Below are positions 1-11,778 of a stretch of 64,000 bases of DNA, piece by piece. Source of the stretch: Clostridium thermobutyricum (GTDB taxonomy: Bacteria > Bacillota > Clostridia > Ch29); assembly GCA_016841565.1 (NCBI GenBank), contig JAENYX010000011.1, positions 1 through 64,000 on the forward strand. The letters run 5' to 3'. The notes beneath the pieces were generated by a model. That model worked only from the letters and a program-made list of their open reading frames with translations, was not told the DNA's origin and ran no database searches. How positions within the stretch are numbered: the stretch's first letter is position 1; the number at the start of each line of letters is the position of its first letter. The position numbers and the translations under genes are program-made.

Positions 1-37
1 TTTGAACTTATATTCCTCCTTATCTCCAAAAAGAAAA

Positions 38-55
38 AGCAGGCCTGTGCCTGCT
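38..55 (-). terminator. Intrinsic terminator downstream of YbjQ-like gene
   Basis: Minus strand AGCAGGCACAGGCCTGCTTTTTCTTTTT: GC hairpin followed by T-tract. Confidence 0.8.
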
Positions 56-84
56 GTTCCGGATTCTTTATCGTTTTTGATTCA

Positions 85-405
85 TCACTCAACAACCACC
101 GCCGTGCCGGAGGCGGTTACCATGAGCATGTTGCCTCCCTGGCCCAGCACCTCATAATCAATATCAACGCCCACAATTGCGTTGGCTCCTATGGCCCCTG
201 CCCTTTTTTCCATTTCCTTCAGGGCTGCTTCCCTTGCTTCTATCAATTCTCCTTCATAGGACCCCGAGCGCCCTCCGAAAAAGTTTGTAAGGCCGGCTGC
301 AAAATCCTTAATAAAATCTACGCCGGAAATTACCTCTCCGAAAACTATTCCTTTGTATTCAATTACTTTCTTGCCTTCCACACCGGGTGTTGTGGTTACC
401 AGCAT
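85..405 (-). CDS. YbjQ/UPF0145 family protein
   Basis: 106 aa [31 protein letters not shown]...[29 protein letters not shown] is characteristic of the YbjQ family. Confidence 0.85.
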   Translation of the reverse strand: MLVTTTPGVEGKKVIEYKGIVFGEVISGVDFIKDFAAGLTNFFGGRSGSYEGELIEAREAALKEMEKRAGAIGANAIVGVDIDYEVLGQGGNMLMVTASGTAVVVE

Positions 406-522
406 AACTATCCCTCCAATTTTGTTTTATATTACTTTTGACTTGGGCAAACAGCCAGTTGTTCCAATTTCAGCTTCCTGCTGTCGGTACTTTGCATATC
501 AGCTGAGGTAATGCTATAAAAT

Positions 523-556
523 AAACCGCCAAGGGCGCTGTCCCCCGACGGTTTTT
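523..556 (-). terminator. Probable terminator after rpsI
   Basis: Minus strand AAAACCGTCGGGGGACAGCGCCCTTGGCGGTTTATTTTAT hairpin plus T-rich tail. Confidence 0.6.
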
Positions 557-608
557 ATGTCCAAACCTACTCTGTAATTGTAAGCGAACTTGTTTGTTAG
601 CCGACAGA

Positions 609-1001
609 TTATCTCTTTGAGAACTGGGAAGCTTTCCTTGCTTTCTTCAAACCGTATTTTTTCCTTTCCTTCATCCTCGGATCCCTTGTCATAAAACCTG
701 CCTTTTTAAGTACCGGCCTGTATTCGGGGTCTGCCTGCTCAAGAGCTCTGGATATGCCGTGTCTCAAAGCCCCTGCCTGACCTGTAAAACCTCCACCGTG
801 TACCAAAGCAATTATATCAAACTTACCGGCTGTCCCGGTAAGCTCCAAAGGCTGTCGGGCAATAACCTTCAGGGTTTCAAGACCGAAGTATTCTTCAATA
901 TCCCTGCCGTTTATACTGATTTTGCCTTCGCCGGGTACAAGCCTGACTCTGGCTATGGAATTTTTCCTTCTGCCGGTGCCATAATACTGAACCTTTTCCA
1001 T
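609..1001 (-). CDS. rpsI: 30S ribosomal protein S9
   Basis: [21 protein letters not shown]...[12 protein letters not shown]; internal Met preferred over the listed ORF start. Confidence 0.97.
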   Translation of the reverse strand: MEKVQYYGTGRRKNSIARVRLVPGEGKISINGRDIEEYFGLETLKVIARQPLELTGTAGKFDIIALVHGGGFTGQAGALRHGISRALEQADPEYRPVLKKAGFMTRDPRMKERKKYGLKKARKASQFSKR

Positions 1002-1025
1002 TGTCTTTCCTCCCTTCTTCACCGA

Positions 1026-1460
1026 TTAATACTCAAACTCAAGCTTCTCGGGCTTTTGGGCCTCGTGCTTGTGCTCGGGGCCTCCATATACCTTAAGCTT
1101 GGTAATCATTTTCCTGCCCAGCCTGTTGTGGGGTATCATTCCCCATACGGCATCATACACAACCTTATGCGGCCTTTCCTTAATCATCTTCTCATAGGAT
1201 ACTTCCTTTAACCCACCGGGATAACCCGAATGGCGACGGTATACTTTTTGTTCCTTCTTCTTACCGGTCAGTTCAACTCCTGATGCATTGACTATTATAA
1301 CAAAATCACCTGTATCCATATGAGGAGAATATATTGGTTTATGTTTTCCCTTCAGTATACTGGCAACCTGGCTGGCAAGCCTGCCAAGAGTTTTGCCTTT
1401 AGCGTCCACAACATACCATTTTCTCTCAATACCATCAGGTTTAGGCATATATGTTTTCAC
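1026..1460 (-). CDS. rplM: 50S ribosomal protein L13
   Basis: 144 aa, [17 protein letters not shown]... L13 family, next to rpsI. Confidence 0.98.
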   Translation of the reverse strand: MKTYMPKPDGIERKWYVVDAKGKTLGRLASQVASILKGKHKPIYSPHMDTGDFVIIVNASGVELTGKKKEQKVYRRHSGYPGGLKEVSYEKMIKERPHKVVYDAVWGMIPHNRLGRKMITKLKVYGGPEHKHEAQKPEKLEFEY

Positions 1461-1478
1461 TCTAATATCCCTCCTCGG

Positions 1479-1545
1479 TTAGCTTTGCTAAGTTTAAATA
1501 TATGACATATGGCCCGGGGCTAGTGGGCCTAATATCCATAAACAT
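1479..1545 (-). promoter_or_regulatory. Candidate rplM (L13) leader hairpins
   Basis: Minus-strand GGCCCACTAGCCCCGGGCC and TTAGCAAAGCTAA hairpins just upstream of rplM; position fits an L13 leader but no model was run. Confidence 0.35.
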
Positions 1546-1555
1546 TAATAGTATA

Positions 1556-2329
1556 TTACATGGTACCGGGCGTGTCAAGAATTCCGCCATAGTACACTTC
1601 CTCCAGGAACAAACCCTGAGGAGGCAACGTAGGCCCGGCATATCTTCTGTCCTTTTTCTCCAAAATAACCTTCACCTGCCGGGGATCCATGCTTCCCCTA
1701 CCCACTTCCACAAGGGTGCCTGCAATAATCCTGACCATATTGTACAAAAAACCATCGGCCCGGATTACAATATCAATCATCTTATCCTCTGCCGTCAGCT
1801 CCAACAGCTCCACCGTTCTTATCCTGGTTCTGACCGAACTCCCGCTGCTGCAAAAAGAAGAGAAATCCTTTTTTCCCATCATATATCCCGAAGCCTCTAT
1901 CATCCTGTCAAGCTCCAGTCTTTCAGATATAAAGCAACAAAAATTCCTGTGTATGGCTGACCGGATGACACTATTGTATATTCTGTATCTGTATTTTTTA
2001 CCTAGCACGTCATATCTTGCATGGAAATCAAGCGGCACTTCCTGAGCATTGATAATTCTAATGTCGGGCGGCAGATAGCTGTTTAGGGCCAGCGGTATAC
2101 TTGAAACGGCAATAGGAGTCTTTGTCTTGAAATTGGCCCTTTGTCCCAGAGCATGCACCCCTGTATCTGTCCTGCCCGAACCAATTAAGGCCGGCTTTTC
2201 ACCGGTAACCTTCTCTATGGCTTGCTCTATAAGCTGCTGTATTGTTATGGCGTTTTTCTGCCTCTGCCATCCATGGTAATTAGTACCCTCATACTCTATA
2301 GTCAGAAGTATATTCCTCACTAAGACCAC
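1556..2329 (-). CDS. truA: tRNA pseudouridine(38-40) synthase
   Basis: NILLTIEYEGTNYHGWQRQ...GSGRTDTGVHALGQ motif. Confidence 0.97.
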   Translation of the reverse strand: MVLVRNILLTIEYEGTNYHGWQRQKNAITIQQLIEQAIEKVTGEKPALIGSGRTDTGVHALGQRANFKTKTPIAVSSIPLALNSYLPPDIRIINAQEVPLDFHARYDVLGKKYRYRIYNSVIRSAIHRNFCCFISERLELDRMIEASGYMMGKKDFSSFCSSGSSVRTRIRTVELLELTAEDKMIDIVIRADGFLYNMVRIIAGTLVEVGRGSMDPRQVKVILEKKDRRYAGPTLPPQGLFLEEVYYGGILDTPGTM

Positions 2330-3136
2330 CTACCAGCCCCTGCTTGCAACGGTTGCCAACAGTACCATTGCGCCCAGTGTCAGCGCAACAAAGTCTCTTC
2401 CTGCCATTCGCAGCACCTTCAGCCTGGTCCTGTTTCTGCCGCCCCTGTAGCACCTTGACTCCATCGCAAGGGCCAGCTCGTCGGCCCTCCTGAAAGCGCT
2501 TATGAACAGCGGTACCAGAAGAGGTACCAGATTTTTAGCTCTTCTTACAAGATTGCCGCTTTCAAAATCCGCTCCCCTTGCCATCTGAGCCTTCATTATT
2601 TTATCGGTTTCATCCAGCAAAGTCGGGATAAATCTAAGGGCGATTGTCATCATCATGGCAAGTTCATGGGCAGGCAACCCCAGCCTCCTGAAAGGGTTGA
2701 GCAGCTTCTCTATCCCATCGGTCAATGCTATGGGCGAGGTTGTAAGAGTTAACAGCGATGCTCCCATAACCAGCAGTACCAGCCTTGTTGCCATACGTCC
2801 TGCCTGCACTAATCCCTCGCGTGTAATATCAAGCGGACCCAGGCTGTACAATATTTCTCCTTTAACCATAAACATATTAACGAATATGGTAAGCAGCAAT
2901 ATAATAAGGAGGGGACGCAGTCCCTTGAATACATACTTAAAAGGCACTTTTGACAACGTCAGCTCAATAAGAATAAACAGTGCGCTAATGCCGTATCCCG
3001 ACATGTTATTGGCTAAAAAAAGACATATAATAAGTACAAAGGTCAGGATTATCTTAATTCTTGGATCCAGCCTGTGAATTATCGAGTTTCCCGGAAAGTA
3101 TTGACCGATCGTTATATCCTTAAGCATTGTTCCCAC
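2330..3136 (-). CDS. ecfT: Energy-coupling factor transporter transmembrane protein EcfT
   Basis: 268 aa multi-TM, IHRLDPRIKI and ARGAD/ESRCYRGG motifs; follows two EcfA genes. Confidence 0.95.
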   Translation of the reverse strand: MGTMLKDITIGQYFPGNSIIHRLDPRIKIILTFVLIICLFLANNMSGYGISALFILIELTLSKVPFKYVFKGLRPLLIILLLTIFVNMFMVKGEILYSLGPLDITREGLVQAGRMATRLVLLVMGASLLTLTTSPIALTDGIEKLLNPFRRLGLPAHELAMMMTIALRFIPTLLDETDKIMKAQMARGADFESGNLVRRAKNLVPLLVPLFISAFRRADELALAMESRCYRGGRNRTRLKVLRMAGRDFVALTLGAMVLLATVASRGW

Positions 3137-3983
3137 ACCTTAAATTTTTTAGTATTTCCTTCTCGGCATCCTCTACCGTAAAAATACTTTGCTTTACCTT
3201 CCACCCCTGCTCCTTTAGTCTGAACATCAGGGAAGACATGGAAGGAAGAGCAAGCCCCATTTCTATGAGATGCCTGCCATGGTCAAATACCTCCTGAGGA
3301 GTCCCGCTGCGGCTGATTCTGCCCTTTTCCATTACTATTATCTTATTTGCCAGCCATGCAACTTCATCCATATTGTGGGACACCAATACTATGGTTATCC
3401 CTTGCTTTCTGTTCATTTTATGAATATGTTCGAGAATCTCTTTTTTCCCTCTCGGATCAAGCCCCGCCGTGGGTTCATCCAAAACCAAATACTTTGGTCT
3501 CATGGCCAACACTCCGGCAATGGCTATCCTCCGCCTCTGCCCGCCGCTCAGGCCGAAGGGGCTAAGCTCTTTTAAACTTTTATAGTCAAGCCCCACCATA
3601 TCCATTGCAAAGCGGACTCTGTCAAGCACCTGCGCCTCCTGCAGACCCATATTACGGGGGCCGAATGCAACATCCTTGAATACCGTCTCTTCAAAAAGCT
3701 GGTGCTCGGGATATTGGAAGACAAGACCTACTTTCTGCCTTACTATACTCCTTTTGTAACCCTTATCCCATATATCTTTATTGTCTACCACTATTCTGCC
3801 CTGCTGAGGTTTTAATAACCCGTTGATATGCTGTATCAACGTAGATTTCCCCGAGCCGGTATGACCGATTATTCCAACAAAACTACCTTCATCGATGGTT
3901 AGGTTTATTTGCTCAAGAGCCACTCTCTCGTAAGGAGTACCGGGCATATATGTATATTTCAAATCTGCGATTTCAATCGACAT
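3120..3983 (-). CDS. ecfA2: ECF transporter ATPase EcfA2
   Basis: Walker [18 protein letters not shown], Walker B. Confidence 0.94.
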   Translation of the reverse strand: MSIEIADLKYTYMPGTPYERVALEQINLTIDEGSFVGIIGHTGSGKSTLIQHINGLLKPQQGRIVVDNKDIWDKGYKRSIVRQKVGLVFQYPEHQLFEETVFKDVAFGPRNMGLQEAQVLDRVRFAMDMVGLDYKSLKELSPFGLSGGQRRRIAIAGVLAMRPKYLVLDEPTAGLDPRGKKEILEHIHKMNRKQGITIVLVSHNMDEVAWLANKIIVMEKGRISRSGTPQEVFDHGRHLIEMGLALPSMSSLMFRLKEQGWKVKQSIFTVEDAEKEILKNLRCGNNA

Positions 3984-4795
3984 AACTCTACCACCATCTC
4001 ATCCTCACTTAAAATATCGGGTAACGGAAGTCCTTTGTTTCTCAGCCTGAGCGCAAGCTCAGACAGCTGGGGCACATCCAGTCCCAGCTCCTTGAGCCGG
4101 TCGGCTCTGGAAAACACTTCCGAGGGAGACCCTTCCAACACCATCTTGCCCTGGTCCATTACTATTATTCTGTCGGCTTGAGCAGCTTCCTCCATAAAAT
4201 GGGTTATATGAACTATGGTCTTGCCCTCTTCCTTATTCAGGCGCAGTATTATATCCATCAGTTCCCGTCTGCCCTGGGGATCAAGCATAGCCGTGGCTTC
4301 GTCAAAAACAATACAATCGGGCCGCATGGCCAATACCCCCGCAATTGCGACCCTCTGCTTTTGACCGCCTGAAAGCAGGTGAGGACCGTGGTTTCTGTAT
4401 TCATATAAACCTACATCTCTTAAAGCCCGGTCCACCCTTTCTCTGATTTCCGCGGAAGGAACTCCCTGATTTTCGGGGCCAAAGGCTACATCCTCTTCTA
4501 TGATGGTAGCAACCAATTGATTGTCGGGATTCTGAAAAACCATACCTACTTTCTGTCTTATATCCCATACCTTTGCCGGCTGCCTGGTATCCATGCCCAT
4601 CACTTCAATTTTGCCCTCAACGGGAATAAGCAAAGCGTTTATATGCTTTGCCAAAGTGGATTTTCCGGACCCGTTATGACCGATAACTGCTACAAATTCA
4701 CCCTTTGATACCTTCAGACTAACATTCTTTAAGACCATTTCTTCCTGTTCGGTATAACGAAAACTGAGGTTTTCCATCATTATTTGATAATCCAT
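3959..4795 (-). CDS. ecfA1: ECF transporter ATPase EcfA1
   Basis: Walker [24 protein letters not shown]; follows rplQ. Confidence 0.94.
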   Translation of the reverse strand: MDYQIMMENLSFRYTEQEEMVLKNVSLKVSKGEFVAVIGHNGSGKSTLAKHINALLIPVEGKIEVMGMDTRQPAKVWDIRQKVGMVFQNPDNQLVATIIEEDVAFGPENQGVPSAEIRERVDRALRDVGLYEYRNHGPHLLSGGQKQRVAIAGVLAMRPDCIVFDEATAMLDPQGRRELMDIILRLNKEEGKTIVHITHFMEEAAQADRIIVMDQGKMVLEGSPSEVFSRADRLKELGLDVPQLSELALRLRNKGLPLPDILSEDEMVVELCRLKSQI

Positions 4796-4837
4796 TTTAA
4801 CCCCTCTTAAGTTTAAATTAAGGACATCACTCTATAA

Positions 4838-4921
4838 TTGCCAGTGACCGGCAGCCGGCTGCCAACTACCAACCGGGACAGGAGACCTGTCCCTATGTCC
4901 CTGTCCCTGCGTCCCTAATAC
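4838..4921. repeat. GGGACAG-type palindromic repeat debris in rplQ-ecfA1 gap
   Basis: cagccggctg and gggacaggagacctgtccctatgtccctgtccctgcgtccc; nested inverted and iterated GGGACA units. Confidence 0.55.
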
Positions 4922-4934
4922 CTCCGCAGCATGG

Positions 4935-5276
4935 TTAGACCAGCTCCAGAATAACCATTTCTGCTGCGTCTCCTCTTCTGGGGCCAATCTTTACTATTCT
5001 GGTATAGCCTCCTTCTCTATCCTTGTATTTAGGACCCAGGTTATCGAACAGATTTTTTACAACCGTTTCATCTGTCACGAAGGCCATTGCCATGCGCCTG
5101 GAATGAAGATCTCCCTTTTTTGCCATGGTAATCATTTTTTCGGCTAAACTCCTGGCTTCCTTTGCCCGGGTCACAGTAGTCACAATCTTACCTTTGTCCA
5201 GCAGGCTTGTCACCAGATTTCTAAGCATTAATTTTCTATGGTCGGATGTCCGACCCAGTTTCCTGTTTGCTGCCAT
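4935..5276 (-). CDS. rplQ: 50S ribosomal protein L17
   Basis: [21 protein letters not shown]. Confidence 0.98.
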   Translation of the reverse strand: MAANRKLGRTSDHRKLMLRNLVTSLLDKGKIVTTVTRAKEARSLAEKMITMAKKGDLHSRRMAMAFVTDETVVKNLFDNLGPKYKDREGGYTRIVKIGPRRGDAAEMVILELV

Positions 5277-5297
5277 ATAATATACCTCCTTGCCTAG

Positions 5298-6245
5298 TTA
5301 CTCTTCGCTTTTCTTTAGGCCTAGATTTAATTCAGAAAGCTTGGCCTGGACTTCCTCCAGGGATTTTTTGCCAAGGTTGCGCACCTTCATCATGTCTTCC
5401 TCAGTTTTTTGAGTCAGCTCTTCCACGGTGTTTATACCCGCCCTCTTGAGGCAGTTGTAAGACCTTACCGAAAGGTCCAGTTCTTCTATTGTCATTTCAA
5501 GTACCTTTTCCTTCTTGTCCTCCTCTTTCTCAACCATGATTTCAACATCCCTTGCCTGGTCGGTAAGAGTAATAAAAAGGTTAAGATGCTCGTTCAAAAT
5601 CTTTGCGCCAAGCGATACCGCCTCATCAGGGGCTATGCTTCCATCCGACCATACTTCCAGCGTCAGTTTGTCAAAGTCGGTCACCTGGCCTACCCTGGTG
5701 TTATCAACTCTGAAGTTGGTCTTGATTACCGGAGTGAATATGGAATCCACAGGAATAATACCTATTGGCTGACCTTGCTCTTTGTTCTTCTCGGCAGAAA
5801 CATAACCTCTTCCCTTTTCAAGGGTAATTTCCATATAGAGCTTGGCGTCGGCATCAAGTGTTGCTATATGCATTTCGGGATTGAGTATTTCCACATCCGG
5901 GCCACGGATTATGTCCCCGGCTTTAATCTCACCTTCGCCATTAGCTTCTATCCTGACCAATCTGGGCTCGTCGCCGTCCAGCTTAACGCTTAAGGATTTT
6001 AAATTCAGTACTATCTCGGTAACATCTTCCTTAACGCCGGGTATTGTAGAAAACTCATGAAGTACCCCGTCAATTTTAACGGATGTCACTGCAGCTCCCG
6101 GTAGTGAAGAAAGGAGGACTCTCCTTAAGGAATTACCAAGGGTTATACCGTAACCCCTTTCCAGCGGCTCTACCACAAATTTTCCATAGGTATTGTCGCT
6201 GTCCATTTCTACTATCTCCACTTTGGGCTTTTCTATTTCTATCAT
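5298..6245 (-). CDS. rpoA: DNA-directed RNA polymerase subunit alpha
   Basis: 315 aa; [28 protein letters not shown]. Confidence 0.99.
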   Translation of the reverse strand: MIEIEKPKVEIVEMDSDNTYGKFVVEPLERGYGITLGNSLRRVLLSSLPGAAVTSVKIDGVLHEFSTIPGVKEDVTEIVLNLKSLSVKLDGDEPRLVRIEANGEGEIKAGDIIRGPDVEILNPEMHIATLDADAKLYMEITLEKGRGYVSAEKNKEQGQPIGIIPVDSIFTPVIKTNFRVDNTRVGQVTDFDKLTLEVWSDGSIAPDEAVSLGAKILNEHLNLFITLTDQARDVEIMVEKEEDKKEKVLEMTIEELDLSVRSYNCLKRAGINTVEELTQKTEEDMMKVRNLGKKSLEEVQAKLSELNLGLKKSEE

Positions 6246-6310
6246 TAATTAACCCTCCTTGAACAACTCTATTGAATCTTACCGAGGGCAACCGATTCCA
6301 ACAATATTGA

Positions 6311-6934
6311 TTACCTGGAGTAAAGCTCTACTATTAAGTGTTCTTCTATCGGTATATCTATATGCTCTTTTTTCGGTACGCCGACAACCTTAGCTTTCAA
6401 CTTCTCCAAATCCACTTCCAGCCAATCGGGAGCAACCCTCTGGTTATTTTCTACAAGTTCTTTGAATTTTTCGCTTCCTTTGCTCTTTTCCTTTACTTCG
6501 ATTACGTCTCCAACCTTAACCAAATACGAAGGAATGTCTACCTTTTTACCATTAACCGTAAAGTGACCATGCTTAACCAGCTGCCTGGCTTCTTTTCTTG
6601 ATTCGCTAAGGCCTATCCTGTATACCAAATTATCCAGCCTGGTTTCAAGAATTGAAAGCAGGTTTTCACCGGTTACGCCCTTCATTCTCTCTGCCATTCC
6701 GAAGTATTTTCTAAACTGGCTTTCCATAACTCCATAGTATCTCTTTGCTTTCTGCTTTTCCCTTAATTGGATTCCATAACCCGAAACCTTCTTTCTGCCC
6801 TGCCCGTGCTGACCCGGTACATAGGACCTTCGGTCTATGGCACATTTGTCCGAATAACATCTATCGCCTTTCAGATAAAGCTTCATGCCCTCTCTGCGGC
6901 ACAGCCGGCAAACCGGACCTGTATATCTACCCAT
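6311..6934 (-). CDS. rpsD: 30S ribosomal protein S4
   Basis: [16 protein letters not shown]...S4 domain. Confidence 0.98.
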   Translation of the reverse strand: MGRYTGPVCRLCRREGMKLYLKGDRCYSDKCAIDRRSYVPGQHGQGRKKVSGYGIQLREKQKAKRYYGVMESQFRKYFGMAERMKGVTGENLLSILETRLDNLVYRIGLSESRKEARQLVKHGHFTVNGKKVDIPSYLVKVGDVIEVKEKSKGSEKFKELVENNQRVAPDWLEVDLEKLKAKVVGVPKKEHIDIPIEEHLIVELYSR

Positions 6935-6961
6935 AAGTTTTTTACACCTCCTGCTATTTAA

Positions 6962-7354
6962 TTAAACTCGTCTTCTTTTTGGTGGTCTGCATCCATTATG
7001 GGGCACCGGGGTGAGGTCTTTAATCATATTAACTTCCAGGCCTGCGGCTTGCAGTGCTCTGATGGCGGCCTCTCTGCCCGAACCCGGTCCCTTGACTAAA
7101 ACCTCAACGCTTCTTAAGCCATGCTCCATAGCATCCTTGGCTGCCGATTCGGCTGCCATTTGTGCAGCAAAGGGGGTGGATTTTCTGGAACCCTTGAACC
7201 CCAATTTCCCGGCGCTTGCCCAGGAAATAGCATTGCCGTGCACGTCAGTCAAAGTTATCATGGTATTGTTAAAAGTTGACCTGATATGAGCCTGGCCGCG
7301 CTCAATATTTTTCTTTTCACGTCTCTTTGTTCTTCTTCTCGGCCTTGCTGTCAT
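6962..7354 (-). CDS. rpsK: 30S ribosomal protein S11
   Basis: [28 protein letters not shown]. Confidence 0.98.
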   Translation of the reverse strand: MTARPRRRTKRREKKNIERGQAHIRSTFNNTMITLTDVHGNAISWASAGKLGFKGSRKSTPFAAQMAAESAAKDAMEHGLRSVEVLVKGPGSGREAAIRALQAAGLEVNMIKDLTPVPHNGCRPPKRRRV

Positions 7355-7385
7355 TCATTTTACCTCCTTCTTTTAAGGTACGCCC

Positions 7386-7757
7386 TTATTTCTTACGCCT
7401 GACTCCAACAGTTCTCTTTGGACCCTTCCTTGTTCTTGCATTGTTCTTGGTGGTTTGGCCTCTTACCGGCAAACCTCTTCTATGACGTATTCCTCTATAG
7501 GATCCAATGTCGATAAGGCGTTTTATATTCATGTTGACCTCTCGTCGCAGGTCACCTTCCACCTTATAGCTCTTGTCGATTACTTCCCTTAACCTGCTTA
7601 TTTCAGCCTCTGTCAGGTCCTTTATCCGTGTATCAAAGTTTACGCCCGCTTCCCCAAGTATCTTCTGCGACCTGGCTCTGCCAATACCGTATATATAGGT
7701 AAGCCCAATCTCTACTCTTTTATCTCTGGGTAAGTCAATACCAGCAATCCTTGCCAT
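7386..7757 (-). CDS. rpsM: 30S ribosomal protein S13
   Basis: [27 protein letters not shown]. Confidence 0.98.
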   Translation of the reverse strand: MARIAGIDLPRDKRVEIGLTYIYGIGRARSQKILGEAGVNFDTRIKDLTEAEISRLREVIDKSYKVEGDLRREVNMNIKRLIDIGSYRGIRHRRGLPVRGQTTKNNARTRKGPKRTVGVRRKK

Positions 7758-7784
7758 ATAACAACTACACCTCCCGTATTTACA

Positions 7785-7898
7785 TTATCCCTGTTTTTGT
7801 TTGTGTTTGGGATTTTCACAGATTATCATTACCTTGCCTTTTCTTTTGATTATCTTGCATTTTTCACACATTGGCTTAATTGATGGTTTTACCTTCAT
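7785..7898 (-). CDS. rpmJ: 50S ribosomal protein L36 (zinc type); not in the ORF track
   Basis: Manual translation: [37 protein letters not shown], 37 aa. Confidence 0.97.
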   Translation of the reverse strand: MKVKPSIKPMCEKCKIIKRKGKVMIICENPKHKQKQG

Positions 7899-7910
7899 TG
7901 CAATACCTCC

Positions 7911-8132
7911 TTAGCTTTTGCCTCTCCATACTATTCTGCCCCGCGTGAGATCATAGGGTGACAGCTCAACTGTTACCTTGTCGCCGGGTAAAATTCTTAT
8001 ATAGTGCATTCTCAGCTTTCCAGATACATGAGCCAATATTCTATGACCATTCTCAAGTTCCACATGAAACATAGCATTTGGCAAAGCCTCCGTGACCTTA
8101 CCTTCCACCTCAATAACATCTTTCTTCGCCAT
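7911..8132 (-). CDS. infA: Translation initiation factor IF-1
   Basis: 73 aa [28 protein letters not shown]. Confidence 0.98.
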   Translation of the reverse strand: MAKKDVIEVEGKVTEALPNAMFHVELENGHRILAHVSGKLRMHYIRILPGDKVTVELSPYDLTRGRIVWRGKS

Positions 8133-8161
8133 AAGGTAATCATACCTCCATTCACCGAATC

Positions 8162-8437
8162 CTATCTATCCTCAAGGTTTTTCAGATACTTTCTCAGTTC
8201 GGCATTTGTAACCTTTTTACCGTTCTTAAGCTTTTCCGCAACCTCCTGTAATAAGATACCGGTTTTAGCCAAATGTTTCGCTTTCTTTTTCTTTGGCTTA
8301 TCAGCCTTTCTTAAGTCTCCGTCAGCTATATACAGGTATTGTCCCTGGTCAATGTCCATAACTACAAAATATGCGTTCCTGTCTCTTCCAGCCTTTGACC
8401 TTACAACCTGACCGGGAACTATTCCGTTTGCATCCAT
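8162..8437 (-). CDS. KOW domain-containing (L14e/L27e-like) RNA-binding protein
   Basis: 91 aa; [22 protein letters not shown]...[23 protein letters not shown]; between map and infA. Confidence 0.8.
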   Translation of the reverse strand: MDANGIVPGQVVRSKAGRDRNAYFVVMDIDQGQYLYIADGDLRKADKPKKKKAKHLAKTGILLQEVAEKLKNGKKVTNAELRKYLKNLEDR

Positions 8438-8463
8438 ACCCCATTCACCTCCATCAAACCCTC

Positions 8464-9210
8464 TTATGTTTGAGTAAGTATCCGGGGACCATCTTCTGTT
8501 ATGGCTATAGTGTGTTCAAAATGGGCAGATAGGCTGGAATCCGCCGTAACTACAGTCCAATTGTCCTTCAAGGTTCTCACATGGTAGCCGCCTATGTTAA
8601 CCATAGGCTCGATGGCCAATACCATTCCTTCCTTCAGTCTGGGGCCTTTACCAGGCATACCGAAATTCGGAATCTGCGGGTCCTCATGCATATTCTGGCC
8701 GATACCGTGTCCTACATAATCCCTTACAACCGAATAACCGCTGCCTTCTACCACATTCTGTACTGCATGGGATATGTCCGACAGCCTGTTGCCTTCCATT
8801 GCCAGTTTTATACCTTCATACAGGCTTTGCCGGGTAACCTCTATCAGTCTCCTGGCCTCGACGGTAATTTCACCCACTCCGCAGGTAAATGCTGCATCTC
8901 CGTAATAGCCTTCAAAAACAGTCCCTATATCTATACTGATAATATCTCCGTCTTTTAGCGTATAGGGTCCCGGTATACCGTGAACCACCTGATGATTTAC
9001 CGAGGTGCAGATGCTTGCTGGAAACCCTCTGTAACCTTTAAAGGCCGGAGCTGCTCCTGCATTGACTATAAGGTCCTCTGCTATCCGGTCTAATTCCCTG
9101 GTAGTAACCCCTGGTCTTATGGCTTCCTTCAGCCTTTGTATAGCCAAAGCAACAATTCGGCCTGCAACAGCCATGGTTTCGATTTCCGCCGGGGATTTTA
9201 ATATAATCAT
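8464..9210 (-). CDS. map: Type I methionyl aminopeptidase
   Basis: 248 aa; [34 protein letters not shown]. Confidence 0.98.
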   Translation of the reverse strand: MIILKSPAEIETMAVAGRIVALAIQRLKEAIRPGVTTRELDRIAEDLIVNAGAAPAFKGYRGFPASICTSVNHQVVHGIPGPYTLKDGDIISIDIGTVFEGYYGDAAFTCGVGEITVEARRLIEVTRQSLYEGIKLAMEGNRLSDISHAVQNVVEGSGYSVVRDYVGHGIGQNMHEDPQIPNFGMPGKGPRLKEGMVLAIEPMVNIGGYHVRTLKDNWTVVTADSSLSAHFEHTIAITEDGPRILTQT

Positions 9211-9869
9211 TTATTATCTCTCCCCAGCACGCCGGTGATTTGCTCCCAAACCTCTTCTATTTCCTTCTGACCATCGATATCAGCCAGCAATCCCTTATCT
9301 GAATAGTATTTTATGAGCGGCTGCGTCTGTTCAAGGTATACTTCTATCCTTTTTACAACCGTCTCTTCCCTGTCATCCTCTCTCTGAATCAGTTTGCCGT
9401 CACATACGTCACATATACCGACCCGGGAAGGACAATTATACTTCACGTGATAGGTGGCACCGCAGACCGTGCATACCCTTCTGCCCACAGCCCTTTCTAT
9501 TAAGGTTTCCTTTCGGACATCAATGTTCAATACATGGTCAAGTTTCATATCCATCTTCTGAAGGACTTCATCCAGAGCGCTGGCCTGGGCAACAGTCCGG
9601 GGAAAGCCGTCAAGCAAAAACCCCTTTTTACAATCCCCCTCCACCAGACGGTCCCTGACAATTTCCACTACAATTTCATCCGGTACCAGCAGACCCTTGT
9701 TCATATACTCCTTAGCCTTTAATCCCAGGGGTGTGCCTTCTTTGAGGTTTTTCCTGAATATATCTCCCGTAGATACGTGGGGCACGAAGTATTTTTCTGC
9801 AATCATGGCTGCCTGGGTTCCCTTGCCGGCACCCGGTGGTCCCATTATTACCAAGCGCATAACTATCAT
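9207..9869 (-). CDS. adk: Adenylate kinase with zinc-type LID
   Basis: [23 protein letters not shown]...[14 protein letters not shown]. Confidence 0.98.
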   Translation of the reverse strand: MIVMRLVIMGPPGAGKGTQAAMIAEKYFVPHVSTGDIFRKNLKEGTPLGLKAKEYMNKGLLVPDEIVVEIVRDRLVEGDCKKGFLLDGFPRTVAQASALDEVLQKMDMKLDHVLNIDVRKETLIERAVGRRVCTVCGATYHVKYNCPSRVGICDVCDGKLIQREDDREETVVKRIEVYLEQTQPLIKYYSDKGLLADIDGQKEIEEVWEQITGVLGRDNK

Positions 9870-9872
9870 CTC

Positions 9873-11129
9873 CTATTTAAGAAATCCCTGATAGTGTCTC
9901 ATTAACATCTGAGCCTCTATTTGCTTCATGGTCTCAAGGGCTACACCAACAACAATCAGAAGGGCAGTTCCTCCGAAGTATATTTTAAGGCCGGTAAATC
10001 TCATAAGTATTACCGGTATTACCACTATCACAACCAGAAAGAAAGCTCCAACCAAAGTAATCCTGTTAAGAACCTTGCTGATGTAATCGGTGGTCGGTTT
10101 CCCCGGTCTGATGCCCGGGATAAACCCGCCGTACTTCTTCAGGTTGTTTGCCACTTCTATGGGATTAAAGGTTATAGCCGTATAAAAATAGGTAAAGAAT
10201 AGTATCAAGCCGGCTGTAAACAAGGTGTGAGCAAACCCGCCCCATGCAAAGTATCTTTCCATAAACCTGTAGAATCCGCTTTCGGGAAAGAATGCGCCTA
10301 TGGTTTGCGGAAAAGCCAGCAGTGAGGACGCAAATATTACCGGGATTACCCCTGCCTGATTAACCTTTATAGGTATATGGGTGCTTTGTCCGCCGTACAT
10401 TTTCCTTCCTACAACCCTCTTGGCATACTGTACCGGTATCCTTCTCTGTCCCTCCTGTATAGCCACAACGCCGGTAATTATAAGCACGGCTCCAATGGAG
10501 AACAGCACCAACTCAACAATATTTGTTGTACCCACTTTATAATAATCATAAACCGTTCTCAAACCTCCAGGCAGTCTGGAGATTATGCCTGCAAATATCA
10601 AAAGCGAAATCCCGTTGCCAATTCCTTTATCGGTAATCTGCTCTCCAAGCCACATAAGAAATGCCGTCCCTGCCGTCAGTGTTAAAGCAACTATCGTAAT
10701 GTTGATTGGTGTGGCATTATAGAGAGCGCCCCGCATACCTAAGCTCAGGCCTATACTCTGTACCAAAGCCAACACTACCGTACCGTACCTTGTATACTGT
10801 GCAATTTTTTTCCTGCCTTCTTCCCCTTCCTTGGCCAATTCCTCCAGCTTGGGGATGGCTATGGTCAAAAGCTGCATGATAATAGACGCCGTTATATAGG
10901 GAGTGATGCTTAGAGCAAAAATCGTGAAATTGCTAAAAGCTCCACCCGAAACCACATCAAAGAACCCCAGCAATCCGCCTTTTTGGACTATTTCCTGGAT
11001 AACCGCTATGTTGATACCGGGAACCGGTATAAAGGCGCCTACCCTGAAAATTACCAGCATAGCAATGGTAAATAGGATCCTTCTCTTTAAATCGGGTATC
11101 TTCCATGCATTCCTCAACGTTTGTATCAC
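9873..11129 (-). CDS. secY: Preprotein translocase subunit SecY
   Basis: 418 aa multi-TM; FIPGIRPGKPT. Confidence 0.98.
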   Translation of the reverse strand: MIQTLRNAWKIPDLKRRILFTIAMLVIFRVGAFIPVPGINIAVIQEIVQKGGLLGFFDVVSGGAFSNFTIFALSITPYITASIIMQLLTIAIPKLEELAKEGEEGRKKIAQYTRYGTVVLALVQSIGLSLGMRGALYNATPINITIVALTLTAGTAFLMWLGEQITDKGIGNGISLLIFAGIISRLPGGLRTVYDYYKVGTTNIVELVLFSIGAVLIITGVVAIQEGQRRIPVQYAKRVVGRKMYGGQSTHIPIKVNQAGVIPVIFASSLLAFPQTIGAFFPESGFYRFMERYFAWGGFAHTLFTAGLILFFTYFYTAITFNPIEVANNLKKYGGFIPGIRPGKPTTDYISKVLNRITLVGAFFLVVIVVIPVILMRFTGLKIYFGGTALLIVVGVALETMKQIEAQMLMRHYQGFLK

Positions 11130-11130
11130 T

Positions 11131-11571
11131 CTATATCACCTCAGCCTTTCCCCCTGCAGCTTGGATTCTTTCGGCTGCCGTTTTGCTGAATTTATGGGCT
11201 CTTACAGTAAGTGCTTTGCTAATTTCTCCATCTCCCAGCACCTTTACCTGCTCACCGGCCTTCTTAATAATCCCCGCCTGAACCAATAGCTCGGGATTTA
11301 CCAGGGTGCCTTCTTCGAACATATTGAGCCTTTCCAAATTTACTAATGAATATTCTTTTTTGAAAATATTTGTAAAGCCTCTTTTAGGTATCCTTCTTTG
11401 CAGCGGCATCTGGCCGCCCTCAAAGCCCGGCCTTACACCGCCGCCCGAACGGGCTTTTTGTCCTTTATGCCCCCTGCCGGCAGTCTTGCCATGGCCGGAG
11501 CTCATGCCCCTTCCAACTCTTTTGGCTTTCTTTTTTGCGCCTTGAGGAGACTTAAGTTCGTGCAACTTCAT
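11131..11571 (-). CDS. rplO: 50S ribosomal protein L15
   Basis: [38 protein letters not shown]. Confidence 0.98.
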   Translation of the reverse strand: MKLHELKSPQGAKKKAKRVGRGMSSGHGKTAGRGHKGQKARSGGGVRPGFEGGQMPLQRRIPKRGFTNIFKKEYSLVNLERLNMFEEGTLVNPELLVQAGIIKKAGEQVKVLGDGEISKALTVRAHKFSKTAAERIQAAGGKAEVI

Positions 11572-11583
11572 AGTGACACCTCC

Positions 11584-11766
11584 TTAGTTAACTTCTTCCA
11601 CGTCCACCAGATGACTCACCTTGTTAAGCATTCCTCTTATCCCGGGCGTATCATCATGCTCAACCACCTGGGAAATCTTCTTAAGCCCAAGAGCTTCAAC
11701 CGTTGCCTTCTGGTCTTTTTTGCTTCCAATTATACTCTTTATAAGTTTAATTTTTAATCTTGCCAA
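11584..11766 (-). CDS. rpmD: 50S ribosomal protein L30
   Basis: 60 aa [25 protein letters not shown]. Confidence 0.96.
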   Translation of the reverse strand: MARLKIKLIKSIIGSKKDQKATVEALGLKKISQVVEHDDTPGIRGMLNKVSHLVDVEEVN

Positions 11767-11778
11767 GGTATCTTCCCC

